This document shows, piece after piece, positions 21,272-30,305 of a DNA stretch of 64,000 nucleotides; within the stretch, counting starts at the first letter, position 1, and each line of letters opens with the position of its first letter. Origin of the DNA: Mycobacteriales bacterium (lineage in GTDB: Bacteria > Actinomycetota > Actinomycetes > JAFAQI01); assembly GCA_035550055.1 (NCBI GenBank), contig DASZRO010000072.1, positions 1-64,000 of the forward strand. Direction: 5' to 3'. The position numbers and the translations under genes were made by a program. The notes under the pieces were generated by a model, which made no database searches, was not told where the DNA came from, and saw only the letters and a list, made by a program, of their open reading frames with translations.

Positions 21272-21712
21272 GTGCGCCGCGACCGCCGTGGAAGAGGCGC
21301 CCGCGGCGTCCTCGCCCCGGCCGCCGTACCGCTGGCCGCCTCACCCGCCGACCGGTTCGATCGGATCGCCAGCGAGGCCGTCGAGCATGTCGAGCACCGT
21401 TGGCGCGACCAGCTCGCCGCAGTCGACTTCGCCGTCGATCTGGTGCCGCCCACCGACGTCGACCTCACCGCGGCCGCGGCCGAAGGGGCGATCGACGCCG
21501 GCGGCGTGCTGCTCGCCCAGATCGTGCGCCGACGTCACGACCGTCGCGCCGGCACCCAAACCTGCATCGTGCTCTACCGCAAGCCGATCGAGCTGCGGGC
21601 CCGCGACGCCGAGGACCTCGAAGACCTGGTGCACGACGTCGTGGTCCAGGTGATCTCGAACTACCTCGGCCTCGACCCTGACGTCGTCGATCCGGGCTTC
21701 GGCGAGGGGTAG
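21272..21712 (+). CDS. Metallopeptidase-family (minimal zincin fold) protein lacking HExxH
   Basis: A 146-residue protein of the small 'metallopeptidase family' (PF06262 type), syntenic with Rv3259. The fold parts are present: FDRIASEAVEHVEHRWRDQL, an acidic strand region, and CIVLYRKPIELRARDAEDLE. In active relatives the last helix holds HEIGHHFG, with three zinc ligands. Here the same helix reads VVVQVISNYLGLD, so both His and the Glu are replaced by Gln, Asn and Val. It is probably not a protease. The GTG at 21272 follows a TACGCT box. Function unknown; a structural or regulatory role is inference. Confidence 0.78.
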   Translation: MRRDRRGRGARGVLAPAAVPLAASPADRFDRIASEAVEHVEHRWRDQLAAVDFAVDLVPPTDVDLTAAAAEGAIDAGGVLLAQIVRRRHDRRAGTQTCIVLYRKPIELRARDAEDLEDLVHDVVVQVISNYLGLDPDVVDPGFGEG

Positions 21713-21722
21713 CCCGGCGCGG

Positions 21723-23177
21723 TCAGCGACTGGCCAGCCGAGGGTCCTCCCTGACCGGCGGCAGCGGGATCGGCCCCGGCAGAGCGGTGAGCGGCTCCGC
21801 GGTGTTGAGGGCACCGTGCGCGCCGTCGAAGTGCAGGATGCGTACGCCGTAGACCGGCTGGTCGCCGACCGGCGTCACGACGAACGGCCACGAACCGGAG
21901 CTCGCCTTCACCAGGTCGGTGATGTCCACGGCGACGCTGTGGCCCGCCGGGACCGGGATCGTCCGGCTGCCGCCCTCCGGCGTGGTGACCCGTACCGAGG
22001 CCGCGCCCTGCGGTGCGCTGAGCAGCAGGAGGCACTCGCCCCCGTCGGGCTCCCGTCCGATCGCCACCGCCGCCGGGCCGGCCACCGCCGGCGTCACGGC
22101 GTCCCAGAAGTAGTCGGGGTCGAGCCGGCCGCCCGGTGAGGCGGTCGAGCGGCCCGCGGCGAAGACCGGCTGGTCGCTGCTGAGCAGCACCGCCCCGGTC
22201 GCCCCCGACAACGCCTTGGTGACGTCGACGAACTTGGTGCGACCAGGGCTCACGACGAACGACTTCACGCTCGACGGGGTGTACTCGCCCTGCGAGGTCA
22301 CCACCTTGACCTCGACCGTCGCGTCGGCGAAACCGGGGTTGGCGACGACCAGCGCTCGGGGTCCGGACCCTTCCGGGAAGCCGGCGATCACCCCGTGCCG
22401 GGACGGCGCCGCGGTCGGCGGCACCAGGTCGCCGCCGTCGGGCGTCACGCCGCTGGTGTGCCGGTCCATCAGCGCCGCCGTCACCGCACCGCTTTCGGCG
22501 TGGACGTGGATCGCGACGTTCGGGATGTCAGGGGCGAACGCGTACACGCCGACCGTGTACTTCGACTCGGGCGGGACGATGATGTCGGCGATCCGGGGGG
22601 TGGAGACCGGCCCCTTCGGTGTCCACGCCGTGACGACGACATCGGCAGGAGTGCGCGCCGGGTTGGCAAGGAACAACCGGTCGGTGTAGCCGACCTTGCC
22701 GCTGCCGCCCACGAACCACCAGTTGGTCGCCGGCGGCAGGCAGGTCCCGCCGGCGAGAGCGCGGTAGCGGCCCTCGTCGGTCTCGACCAGCTCGTCGGCG
22801 ACGACGTAGGCCGCGCTCGTCCCGGTGGTGGCGTACGCCACGGCTTCGCTGTGCAGGTCGTCGATGTGCAAGGAGTCGGTCGGGTTGAGATCGACCGGCG
22901 AGGTCTTCGACTTGCTCGTGCCGAACAACGTGCGCACCACGGTGGAGCCGGCCTCGACCGCCGGCGGCTGAAGGGCCTTGCCCACGTCGGCAGCCGCGGC
23001 GGTGCCGACCGTGTTGCGCGGTTGGCCGTTGACGACCGGGCAGGCGAGGGTCCGCGCGGTGACGGCGGCCGTGCCGACCGGGGCGTTGACCCGCTTCGCG
23101 GCACTCGAACCGGTCAGGAACGACACCAGCAGCACCGCGGCCAGCGCGACTGCGAACACCGGCAGGTCGCGCCTCAT
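21723..23177 (-). CDS. DUF5719 secreted/membrane-anchored protein
   Basis: A 484-residue protein beginning MRRDLPVFAVALAAVLLVSFL, a single hydrophobic anchor or signal segment, followed by an extracytoplasmic beta-rich part made of repeated strand pairs. Family function is unknown. DUF5719 proteins are found next to the large membrane glycosyltransferase, as here: the ATG overlaps that gene's stop as ATGA, implying that the two work together at the cell envelope. Conserved-looking pieces are LACPVVNGQPRNTVG and WWFVGGSGKVGYTDRLFLAN. The 3' end converges on the metallopeptidase-fold gene, 10 bases apart. Confidence 0.85.
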   Translation of the reverse strand: MRRDLPVFAVALAAVLLVSFLTGSSAAKRVNAPVGTAAVTARTLACPVVNGQPRNTVGTAAAADVGKALQPPAVEAGSTVVRTLFGTSKSKTSPVDLNPTDSLHIDDLHSEAVAYATTGTSAAYVVADELVETDEGRYRALAGGTCLPPATNWWFVGGSGKVGYTDRLFLANPARTPADVVVTAWTPKGPVSTPRIADIIVPPESKYTVGVYAFAPDIPNVAIHVHAESGAVTAALMDRHTSGVTPDGGDLVPPTAAPSRHGVIAGFPEGSGPRALVVANPGFADATVEVKVVTSQGEYTPSSVKSFVVSPGRTKFVDVTKALSGATGAVLLSSDQPVFAAGRSTASPGGRLDPDYFWDAVTPAVAGPAAVAIGREPDGGECLLLLSAPQGAASVRVTTPEGGSRTIPVPAGHSVAVDITDLVKASSGSWPFVVTPVGDQPVYGVRILHFDGAHGALNTAEPLTALPGPIPLPPVREDPRLASR

Positions 23178-26100
23178 GACGTCACCCGATGGGGCACGTG
23201 CGGGCCGGCGCCGCTGCCGACCAGGACGACGCCGATCAGGGCGAGCAGCTCGAACAGCGCCCACCAGTGCCGGCTACCGCTGCGGTAGGTCACGTGGACC
23301 TGACCGCCGGCGCTGGGCAGCTCGAACGCCTGCGCCCACCCGTACGCCTTCGTGGGGTGCAGCGCCTGGCCGTCGAGCGTGGCGTGCCAGCCAGAGCTCG
23401 CCGGCTCGGCGAGCACCAGCAGCCGGCCCACCGTGCCCCCGGCAACCGTCGCACGCAGGTCAGTCGGGTCCTCCCCCACCGGGAGCACCGCGGTCGACGT
23501 CGAGGAGCTGACCTGGCCGCTGACCGCTGCGGTCGCGGCGGTAGGACTGAGCACGGTGAGCTCGCCGGCGGCCAGCGTCGAATGCCAAACGGTCGCACTC
23601 GGCACCGGGATGACCGTCAGGCTCGACAGCTGCCCGAGCTGGGCGGCGATCCGACGCGCCGTTGCGGAGGACGCGACCACGTAGTCGACTCCGAACGGGA
23701 CCAGCTCGCCGGCCGCGCCAGGGCGTGCGGCGACGACGTCGCGGACGGCGTCGGCGAGCTCGACACTCGCGGTGCGCGCCGTACCTCCGGATGCCGGCAG
23801 GTCACCGGCTCCGAGCACCGGACCGCCGGCGGTACGCACCAGCGCGTAACGGATCAACCCGTGGTCATCGGAGAGCACGAGCGCCCGTCCGCCGCCCGGC
23901 ACGTTGAGCTCGGCCTGAACGTAGAGCGGGAGGACCGCACCGCCGTCCCCGCGAAGCTCCCCGCCGCCGCCACGAATCAGCCAGGTGCCGACGAAGGTGG
24001 CCGTCGACACGACCGCAAGGGCCACGACGGCGACGGCAGCCGGCTGACGCCAGCCGAAGCTGCGGTCCTGAAGCGCCGGCCGCGCGCCGACGGCCGCCAC
24101 GACCGCGGCGGTCAGCGCGCCGGCGCCGGCGAGCAGGAGCAGCAGCCCCGGCCAGTGGCGGGTCGCGGGATAGCCCGGCGTCACTCCCGCGCCGCGGGTC
24201 ATGAGGACGGCGAGCAACGCGCCGACCACGAAGACCGCCGCACCCACTCGCGCCGTGGTCACCCGGCTGTCGCGCTGCAGGCCGAGCGCGACCGCGCCTA
24301 CCAGCGGGATCCCGACCCACGCCGGCGGCTGCCCGCTTCCCCCGGCGTGCAGGAAGACGAGCCAGATCCCGGACGGCGCGGAGTGCGACGAGTAGAACTC
24401 CGCGACCCCACTGCCGGTGAACAGCACCCCGGGATGGGCCAGCACGTGCAGCGTCCAGGGCAGCAGGACGACGAGCGGCACCACGAGGACCCCGCCGGCG
24501 CGAGCCAGCCTGGCGCCGATCCGCTCGACGTCGTCGGTGTCGCCCGACACGAAGAACCCGGCGGCCACGACCAGGCCGCAGACCATCGCGGCGAACACCC
24601 ACAACAGCGGCGCGAAGGCGGCGCCGACCGTGAGCCACAACCCGGCGCGGACACAGCGGCCGCGCGGCGTGCCCACCGCGTCGGCCTGCCAGACGACGGC
24701 GATCGAACGCGCGATCCGCGGCAGCACGATCGCGGCGACCACGACGTCGAGGCGCCCGGACGCGACCGCGCCGGTCACCGCCGGAAGCAACGCATAGACG
24801 ACGCTGGCCCAGACCCGCACCCGCACCGCGGTGGTCAGCAGCCGCAACGAGGTGAACGCCGACAGCGCGGCCAGCGGGACCGCGCCGAGCAGCAGGATGT
24901 CGACGGCGAGCCAGGCTTTGCCCAGCAGGATCGTGGCGAGCAACGCGAGCAGGGCGACCGACGGCGGCGAGGGCGCCACCGAGCCGACGCTCGACGGATG
25001 CCACGCGGACAGGTACGACGACCACAGGTCGCTTGCGCCGGACGGTGCCGGCAGCAACCGGCCGCCGTGGAGGCTGCCGGACAGAATGTGCCGGTTCGCG
25101 ATCAGCGACGCAACGCTCAGCCCGATGAACAGCAGGGACGCGGGACGGCGCAGGAACTCGCCGAAGGCGCTCAGCTCGTCGCCGAGGGACTCCGCCTCCT
25201 CCGCGACCGGCCCGGACTCGACCGCCACCCGGCGCCGCCGCGTCACCGGGGCGTCCGGCGCCGCGGTGGCCTGCTGCGCCCGCATGCTCACCAGCCCGCT
25301 CACCCAGCGCCCGGCCGGCGGGAAGAGCCGGCGAAGGTCGCCGTGGGAGACGTCTCGCGTGGCCGCCCGCTCCCGCCGGGCTGCCACGACGGCGCGCGGC
25401 GACCCGACGACCTGCGCCACCGCTAGGAGTTCCGCGGCGGCCTCTCGCGGTCGGCGCGACAACACGGTCAGCGCCGCGGCATGCAGGAGGCCGCCGAGCA
25501 GGTAGCGCAGCACCAGCAGCGGGACGATCCAGCCGGCCGTGTTGGCGAGCACCACCTGCATGCCGTTTCGCCGCCGAACCGTCTGGGCGCGAAGCGGCGA
25601 ACCCGTGGGGTGGTCGCCCGGACAGTCACCGCCGGCGTGGCGCACCACGGCGCGGGGAACGACGACGACCCGCCCGCCGGCTGCGTTGACCCGCCAGCCC
25701 AGATCGACGTCGGCGGCGTACTCCGCCCAGCTCGGGTCCTCACCGCCCAGGTACTCCCACACGTCACGGCGGACGAACGAGCCCGCGGTGTCCACCGCGA
25801 GCACCTCGTCGACGTCGTCGCGCTGGCCCTGATCGGGCTCTTGACCGTCGAGTCCGCTGTCGACGACGCCGGCCGAGTCGATCGTGAGCCCGGCGCGCAC
25901 CAGCGCCCGGTCCTCCCAGTCGCGCAGCTTCGGACCGGCCAGCCACACCGACGGCGAGTGACTGACCCGCAGCAGCAGCTCTTCCAGCGCCGCCTCGTCC
26001 GGCGCGCTGTCGTCGTGCAGCAGCCAGATCCACTCGAGCGGACCGTCTTCACGAGCCCGCTGACCGGCGCGGCCGGCGCCGAGGTCGAGACCGGCCTGCA

Positions 26101-26344
26101 CGGCGGCGTTGGTCGTCGCGCCGGCCGGCAGCTCGGCCACCCGGGCGGCACCGAGCCGGTCGGTCGCGACGGCGACGCTGCGGTCGGTGCTGCCGAGGTC
26201 GACCGCGACTACTCGGTCAGGGCGCTGCGAGGAACGGTCGATCGCGTCGAGGGTCTTGGCGAGCAGCTTGGCGTTGTTGCGGCAGAGCACGACCACCGTG
26301 ACGTGGTGTCCCGGGAAGCGGGAACGCGAGGAGGTCGTAGGCAT
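23174..26344 (-). CDS. Large membrane glycosyltransferase (GT2 domain plus multi-pass C-terminus)
   Basis: A 1056-residue protein. Residues about 1-300 form a GT-A family 2 domain, with VTVVVLCRNNAKLLAKTLDA, the nucleotide-sugar acidic motif LLHDDSAPDE and the acceptor-side EYAADVDLGWRVNAAGG. The rest has many membrane helices, with extracytoplasmic loops and a large beta-rich C-terminal domain. Such proteins build envelope polysaccharide in actinobacteria, but sugar and acceptor are unknown. The ATG at 26344 has a possible TAGGCT box about 30 bases upstream and no strong ribosome site; the stop is coupled to DUF5719. whiB lies upstream in the same direction. Confidence 0.87.
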   Translation of the reverse strand: MPTTSSRSRFPGHHVTVVVLCRNNAKLLAKTLDAIDRSSQRPDRVVAVDLGSTDRSVAVATDRLGAARVAELPAGATTNAAVQAGLDLGAGRAGQRAREDGPLEWIWLLHDDSAPDEAALEELLLRVSHSPSVWLAGPKLRDWEDRALVRAGLTIDSAGVVDSGLDGQEPDQGQRDDVDEVLAVDTAGSFVRRDVWEYLGGEDPSWAEYAADVDLGWRVNAAGGRVVVVPRAVVRHAGGDCPGDHPTGSPLRAQTVRRRNGMQVVLANTAGWIVPLLVLRYLLGGLLHAAALTVLSRRPREAAAELLAVAQVVGSPRAVVAARRERAATRDVSHGDLRRLFPPAGRWVSGLVSMRAQQATAAPDAPVTRRRRVAVESGPVAEEAESLGDELSAFGEFLRRPASLLFIGLSVASLIANRHILSGSLHGGRLLPAPSGASDLWSSYLSAWHPSSVGSVAPSPPSVALLALLATILLGKAWLAVDILLLGAVPLAALSAFTSLRLLTTAVRVRVWASVVYALLPAVTGAVASGRLDVVVAAIVLPRIARSIAVVWQADAVGTPRGRCVRAGLWLTVGAAFAPLLWVFAAMVCGLVVAAGFFVSGDTDDVERIGARLARAGGVLVVPLVVLLPWTLHVLAHPGVLFTGSGVAEFYSSHSAPSGIWLVFLHAGGSGQPPAWVGIPLVGAVALGLQRDSRVTTARVGAAVFVVGALLAVLMTRGAGVTPGYPATRHWPGLLLLLAGAGALTAAVVAAVGARPALQDRSFGWRQPAAVAVVALAVVSTATFVGTWLIRGGGGELRGDGGAVLPLYVQAELNVPGGGRALVLSDDHGLIRYALVRTAGGPVLGAGDLPASGGTARTASVELADAVRDVVAARPGAAGELVPFGVDYVVASSATARRIAAQLGQLSSLTVIPVPSATVWHSTLAAGELTVLSPTAATAAVSGQVSSSTSTAVLPVGEDPTDLRATVAGGTVGRLLVLAEPASSGWHATLDGQALHPTKAYGWAQAFELPSAGGQVHVTYRSGSRHWWALFELLALIGVVLVGSGAGPHVPHRVTS

Positions 26345-26383
26345 AGGAGAGACCGGTCCGAACCGGCCCTAGGAGCCTACGTC

Positions 26384-26647
26384 TCAGACCACACGGCGCT
26401 TCAGACGCCTGCGCTCGCGCTCTGACAGGCCGCCCCAGATGCCGAAGCGCTCGTCGTGGGCGAGGGCGTAGGTGAGGCACTCACCGCGGACGTCGCAGCG
26501 TCCGCAGACCCGCTTGGCCTCCCGGGTCGAACCGCCCTTCTCCGGGAAGAACGCCTCGGGATCGGTCTGCGAGCACAGCGCCTGGACTTGCCAGGGCAGT
26601 GGCAGGGTCTCGTCCTGCGGACCCAGGACAACGAATGGCTCGGTCAT
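26384..26647 (-). CDS. whiB: WhiB-family iron-sulfur transcription regulator (WhiB2/WhmD type)
   Basis: An 87-residue Wbl protein that binds a [4Fe-4S] cluster and acts with the principal sigma factor. The four Cys are at about residues 25, 48, 51 and 57 (ALCSQTDPEAFFPE and VCGRCDVRGEC). The GIWGG turn and basic ERRRLKRRVV DNA-contacting tail follow. Position between the large glycosyltransferase and the F420 genes matches Rv3260c (whiB2), which is linked to septation. The ATG has a GGAGG site and there is a good promoter about 80 bases upstream. Confidence 0.95.
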   Translation of the reverse strand: MTEPFVVLGPQDETLPLPWQVQALCSQTDPEAFFPEKGGSTREAKRVCGRCDVRGECLTYALAHDERFGIWGGLSERERRRLKRRVV

Positions 26648-26725
26648 GGCGCCTCCACGTCAGCTGCTCGCGGCCGATCCGTCGGTCGCGGGGCTCGGCG
26701 TGTCCGGGGAAATGACACGTGTGGA

Positions 26726-26755
26726 ATTACATGCGCGTCGTAGCCAGAAAGTCAA
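26726..26755 (-). promoter_or_regulatory. Promoter upstream of whiB
   Basis: On the minus strand TTGACT (26755-26750) and TGTAAT (26731-26726) are separated by 18 bases, a good housekeeping-type -35/-10 pair. It predicts a leader of about 70 bases before the ATG at 26647. An 8-base palindrome ACACGTGT lies at 26715-26722, just at the predicted start of transcription, and could be an operator. This is one of very few places in the window with AT-rich non-coding DNA. Confidence 0.55.
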
Positions 26756-26792
26756 GGGGGGCAGTGGTATCACCTCAACCCGACCCGGGGGC

Positions 26793-28253
26793 TCAGCTGC
26801 CGGTCGCAGGCCCATCTGTGCTGGTCGGAGCGGCCTTTTTAGCGGTCTTGGTGGCCCGTTTCGCCGGCGTGACGGTCTTTTTCGCCGGCTGCCGGGAGGC
26901 CGCAGCGTCCTTCTTCGCGGGGGCTTTCCTGGCCGGCGCGGGTGCGGTGGGCGCGGCGGCGGCACGCAACGGCGTACGACGCGGCGGGCGCGCGGGCACC
27001 GGCTCGGGCACCGGCTCGGCCAGCCGCTCGAGGACCTCCGGCAGGTCCGGCACCGCGATGTCGTCGCGGCCGGGGCGCGCCCGCCGGAAGCGCTCGGCGT
27101 CACGGGAGTCACGATGGCGGCTCACCGCCTCGCCGACCCGGCTCGCCACCGCCCGGCGCTCGCGCGGGGACAGCCCTTCGGCGAACTCCTCCAGCACCTC
27201 GTGCAGGACCCGGTCGCGCTCGCGCTCGAGGATCCGGTCCCGCTCGGCGAGATAGGCCAGCAGCGCCTGTCCGGCCGCCACCAGGCGATCGGTGCCGCCG
27301 CCGATGGTGCCGGTCGCCGTCGCGATGACCGCGATCTGGCCTTCCAGCGAGTCGCTGAGGTCCGTCATCGCGCGGCGTACGTCGGAGCGCACCTCGTCGA
27401 GCACGCCCTGGGCGGCCGCCCGGCCTTCCGAGACCACCTTGTCGACCCGCGGCTGCCAGTCCGCACGCATCTCGTCCAGCGCGCCGGCGACGGTGTCCGA
27501 CGACGTGCCGACCACGTTCGACACGTGCTCACGCATCTCGTCGAGCGCGTCGGCGAAGTCCCCGCGCAGTTCGGCGAGCTGTCCCTCGACGTTCTCCCGG
27601 GTGGCGACCGCGGCGCGCTCGAGGGCCTCGAGGGCGCCACCGAGGTCGTCGAGCAGGCCGTCGCGCGCCGCGGCGAAGCCGTCGAGCACGCCGCCGTACA
27701 ACGACGACATCTGAGTCTCGATCGGACGGGTCGCCTCGTCCACGGCGCCCATCACCTCGGTCAGCATCGCTTCCAGGTGGCGGCGGTCGGCCTCGCGAGC
27801 GGACGGATCCTGGAGGGTGTCGCCGAGTGTGCCGAGACTGGTCGCCACCGCGTCCCCGAGGTCCTCGAGGCCGGCGCGGACCGCCTCGGCCCACTCATCG
27901 AGCGCCGTGGCCTGCTCCTGCAGCGCTTCGGTGGTGCGCTCGCGGTGCTGCTCGGCGACGGTGCGCTCGGAGCCGACGGACTGCGCCAACGCGGCGATGC
28001 GGTCGTCGAGCGCGCCGAGCCGCGAGTCGATCCGGTCAGCAAGGGAGGACACCGTGTCCTCGATCGTCGCGAGCCGCTCCTCGAGTCCGGTCATCTCGGC
28101 GCGAAGGCCGGCGAGCGAGGCCGCCACGACCGGAGCAACCGGCAGCGACGAGGTCGTCGCGCCGACCGTCGGTCGTTCGACCAGCGCCTCGAGCCGCCGC
28201 AACAGCACCGGTGAATCCGTACCCTCCAGTGCGCTGTAGCTCTCGCCCTCCAC
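26793..28253 (-). CDS. Long coiled-coil protein with a histone-H1-like Ala/Lys tail
   Basis: A 486-residue protein I cannot assign to a known family. Residues about 40-380 are almost entirely alpha-helical heptad-type sequence, with blocks such as LRAEMTGLEERLATIEDTV, then a mixed region (LAYLAERDRILERERDRVL). The C-terminus turns into a Pro/Ala/Lys-rich tail, for example PAKKTVTPAKRATKTAKKAA, like bacterial H1-type DNA-binding proteins. No membrane segment is evident. GTG 28253 has AGGGGAG six bases upstream and a TAGGGT box further up; the longer frame to 28361 overlaps the cofD promoter. It separates whiB from cofD, which are adjacent in mycobacteria. Confidence 0.75.
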   Translation of the reverse strand: MEGESYSALEGTDSPVLLRRLEALVERPTVGATTSSLPVAPVVAASLAGLRAEMTGLEERLATIEDTVSSLADRIDSRLGALDDRIAALAQSVGSERTVAEQHRERTTEALQEQATALDEWAEAVRAGLEDLGDAVATSLGTLGDTLQDPSAREADRRHLEAMLTEVMGAVDEATRPIETQMSSLYGGVLDGFAAARDGLLDDLGGALEALERAAVATRENVEGQLAELRGDFADALDEMREHVSNVVGTSSDTVAGALDEMRADWQPRVDKVVSEGRAAAQGVLDEVRSDVRRAMTDLSDSLEGQIAVIATATGTIGGGTDRLVAAGQALLAYLAERDRILERERDRVLHEVLEEFAEGLSPRERRAVASRVGEAVSRHRDSRDAERFRRARPGRDDIAVPDLPEVLERLAEPVPEPVPARPPRRTPLRAAAAPTAPAPARKAPAKKDAAASRQPAKKTVTPAKRATKTAKKAAPTSTDGPATGS

Positions 28254-28345
28254 GCGAACTCCCCTCAGACGCCGTGCGAGAACCCTACGCGGGAACAGGT
28301 GCAGGCGCTCGCTTCCGCGCGCGGGTCGTGAGAAAGGATGGCGAG

Positions 28346-29320
28346 GTGCGCGTGACAGCACTGTGCGGCGGGATCGGGGGCGCCCGGTTCCTGAGTGGGC
28401 TGCGCACGCTGGGCCACGACGTCACCGCGATCGTGAACACCGGCGACGACATGACCGTCCTCGGGCTGCGCATCTGCCCGGACCTCGACAGCGTGCTCTA
28501 CACCCTGGGCGACGGCATCAGCCGCGAGCGGGGATGGGGCCGAGAGGGTGAGACGTTCCGGGTCCGCGACGAGCTGACGCGCTACGCGTCCGCGGTCGCC
28601 GCGGCCGAGCGGATCGTGCCGGGCTGGTTCGGCCTCGGCGACCTCGACCTGGCAACGCACCTGCTGCGCAGCAGCTGGCTCGCCGACGGGGTCGAGCTGT
28701 CGACGGTGATCCGATGGCTGGGCCAACGGTGGCCGACCGGCATCACGGTGCTGCCCGCCAGCGACGACCCCATCGAGACGTGGGTGCAGCTGGCCGACCG
28801 CGCGGTCCACTTCCAGGAGTGGTGGGTGCGCCTGCACGCCGACGTCCCGGCGCTCGGCTTCGATGTCCGTGGCGCGGCGGATGCCAAACCCGCGCCGGGC
28901 GTGGTCGAGGCGATCGAGTCCGCGGATGTGGTCGTGCTCGCGCCGAGCAATCCGGTCGTCTCGATCGGGGTGATCCTGGCGATCCCCGGCATCGCCGAGA
29001 GCGTGCGGGCGACCGCGGCTGCGGTCGTCGGCCTGTCGCCGATCGTCGGCGGCGCACCGGTCCGCGGCATGGCAGACGCGTGCCTGCAGGCGATCGGCGT
29101 CGACACCACCGCGGAGGCGGTCGCCCGGCACTACGGCGCGCGCCGTACCGGCGGGCTGATCGACGGCTGGCTCGTGGACGACGTCGACGCCGATGCCGTC
29201 GGCTCGCTGGTTCGTGATGGCTTCGGCGCGGCTGCGGTCCCGTTGCTGATGCATGACGTCGAGGCGAGCGCCGCCATGGCGCGGGCGGCCATCGACCTGG
29301 TCTGCGGGGAGCGCCGATGA
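28346..29320 (+). CDS. cofD: F420 biosynthesis transferase CofD/FbiA
   Basis: Transfers a phosphoenolpyruvyl or 2-phospholactyl unit from its GDP-linked form to Fo, making (dehydro-)F420-0. The 324 residues open with [20 protein letters not shown] and [20 protein letters not shown], which bind the GDP substrate and metal. [16 protein letters not shown] and [13 protein letters not shown] are further conserved loops. The GTG at 28346 follows AAAGGA at 28334-28338; a GTG six bases downstream is possible. The stop overlaps the cofE start as ATGA, so the pair is one operon, as fbiA-fbiB in mycobacteria. Confidence 0.94.
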   Translation: MRVTALCGGIGGARFLSGLRTLGHDVTAIVNTGDDMTVLGLRICPDLDSVLYTLGDGISRERGWGREGETFRVRDELTRYASAVAAAERIVPGWFGLGDLDLATHLLRSSWLADGVELSTVIRWLGQRWPTGITVLPASDDPIETWVQLADRAVHFQEWWVRLHADVPALGFDVRGAADAKPAPGVVEAIESADVVVLAPSNPVVSIGVILAIPGIAESVRATAAAVVGLSPIVGGAPVRGMADACLQAIGVDTTAEAVARHYGARRTGGLIDGWLVDDVDADAVGSLVRDGFGAAAVPLLMHDVEASAAMARAAIDLVCGERR

Positions 29321-30300
29321 CGGCGACGTCGCTCGAGATCCGAGCCGTCGAAGGCATCCCCGAGGTCGTCGAGGGGGACGACCTGGCGGCCTTGATCACC
29401 GAGGCCGGGGCCGACCTCCGTGACGGCGACGTCGTCGTGGTCACGAGCAAGGTGGTGTCGAAGTCGGAAGGCCGTCTCGTCAGGGGCAGCCGCGAAGAGC
29501 ACCTGGCCGCCGAGACGGTCCGCGTCGTCGCGAGACGCGGGCGTACCCAGATCGTGCAGACGCGCCACGGCTTCGTGCTCGCCGCGGCCGGCATCGACGC
29601 GAGCAATGTCCCGGCCGGCACCGTCGCGTTGCTGCCCATCGACCCGGACGCCTCCGCGCGCACGATTCGCGCGGGGCTGCGCGAACGCCTCGGCGTCGAC
29701 GTCGCGGTCATCGTCACCGACACGATGGGCCGGCCGTGGCGCGACGGGGTGGTCGACACCGCGATCGGCGCCGCCGGGATCGAGGTGCTCGACGACCTGC
29801 GCGGCAGCACGGACTCCTACGGACAGATCCTCGAGGTGACCGTGACCGCGCTGGCCGACGAGCTCGCCGCGGCGGCCGACCTGGTCAAAGGCAAGCTCGA
29901 AGGACGACCGGTCGCGGTGATCCGCGGTTTCGACGTACGACGACCCAAGGACGAAGACCTCGGCGCCCGGCCGCTGGTGCGCCCGGCCGCCGACGACATG
30001 TTCGCCCGCGGAACCCACGACGCGATCGAGGAAGTGGTGCGCGACAGCGCGCCGGTCGAGGTCGACGCCGGCGGCGCCGCCGACCTCGCCGCCGTCCGGC
30101 GAGCCGTGGCCTCACTCGGCGAGACGCGGGCGGTGCTCACCGTCGCGGCCGACGCCGGCTCGGTCGTCGCGACCGGGTCTGCGCTGGAGGTCGGCTACGC
30201 CCTCGGCCGGCTGATGGCGGCGCTGGCCGCCGAGGGGCTGCGGGCGTCCCGGCCGGTCGAGACCCCGGACGGTGCTCGCGTCGACGTCACGACTCGCTAG
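29317..30300 (+). CDS. cofE: Coenzyme F420-0:L-glutamate ligase CofE, without nitroreductase domain
   Basis: Adds the glutamate tail to F420-0 with GTP. Residues about 1-245 are the CofE domain: [57 protein letters not shown] and [21 protein letters not shown]. tuberculosis FbiB is about 448 residues, with a C-terminal flavin nitroreductase domain that reduces dehydro-F420-0. Here only about 80 further residues follow, without that domain's motifs. The reductase must be encoded elsewhere, or the pathway uses 2-phospholactate. It is coupled to cofD and is followed five bases later by the convergent guanylyltransferase gene. Confidence 0.9.
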   Translation: MTATSLEIRAVEGIPEVVEGDDLAALITEAGADLRDGDVVVVTSKVVSKSEGRLVRGSREEHLAAETVRVVARRGRTQIVQTRHGFVLAAAGIDASNVPAGTVALLPIDPDASARTIRAGLRERLGVDVAVIVTDTMGRPWRDGVVDTAIGAAGIEVLDDLRGSTDSYGQILEVTVTALADELAAAADLVKGKLEGRPVAVIRGFDVRRPKDEDLGARPLVRPAADDMFARGTHDAIEEVVRDSAPVEVDAGGAADLAAVRRAVASLGETRAVLTVAADAGSVVATGSALEVGYALGRLMAALAAEGLRASRPVETPDGARVDVTTR

Positions 30301-30305
30301 CGCCT

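Noticed and set aside
23189-25426. 745-residue open frame antisense to the membrane glycosyltransferase
   Set aside because: Extremely rich in Arg, Gly and Gln with no hydrophobic core or family motif; shadow frame.
26345-26383. CCGGTCCGAACCGG near-palindrome before the large glycosyltransferase
   Set aside because: Imperfect, very GC-rich and likely by chance in this composition; too weak to call an operator.
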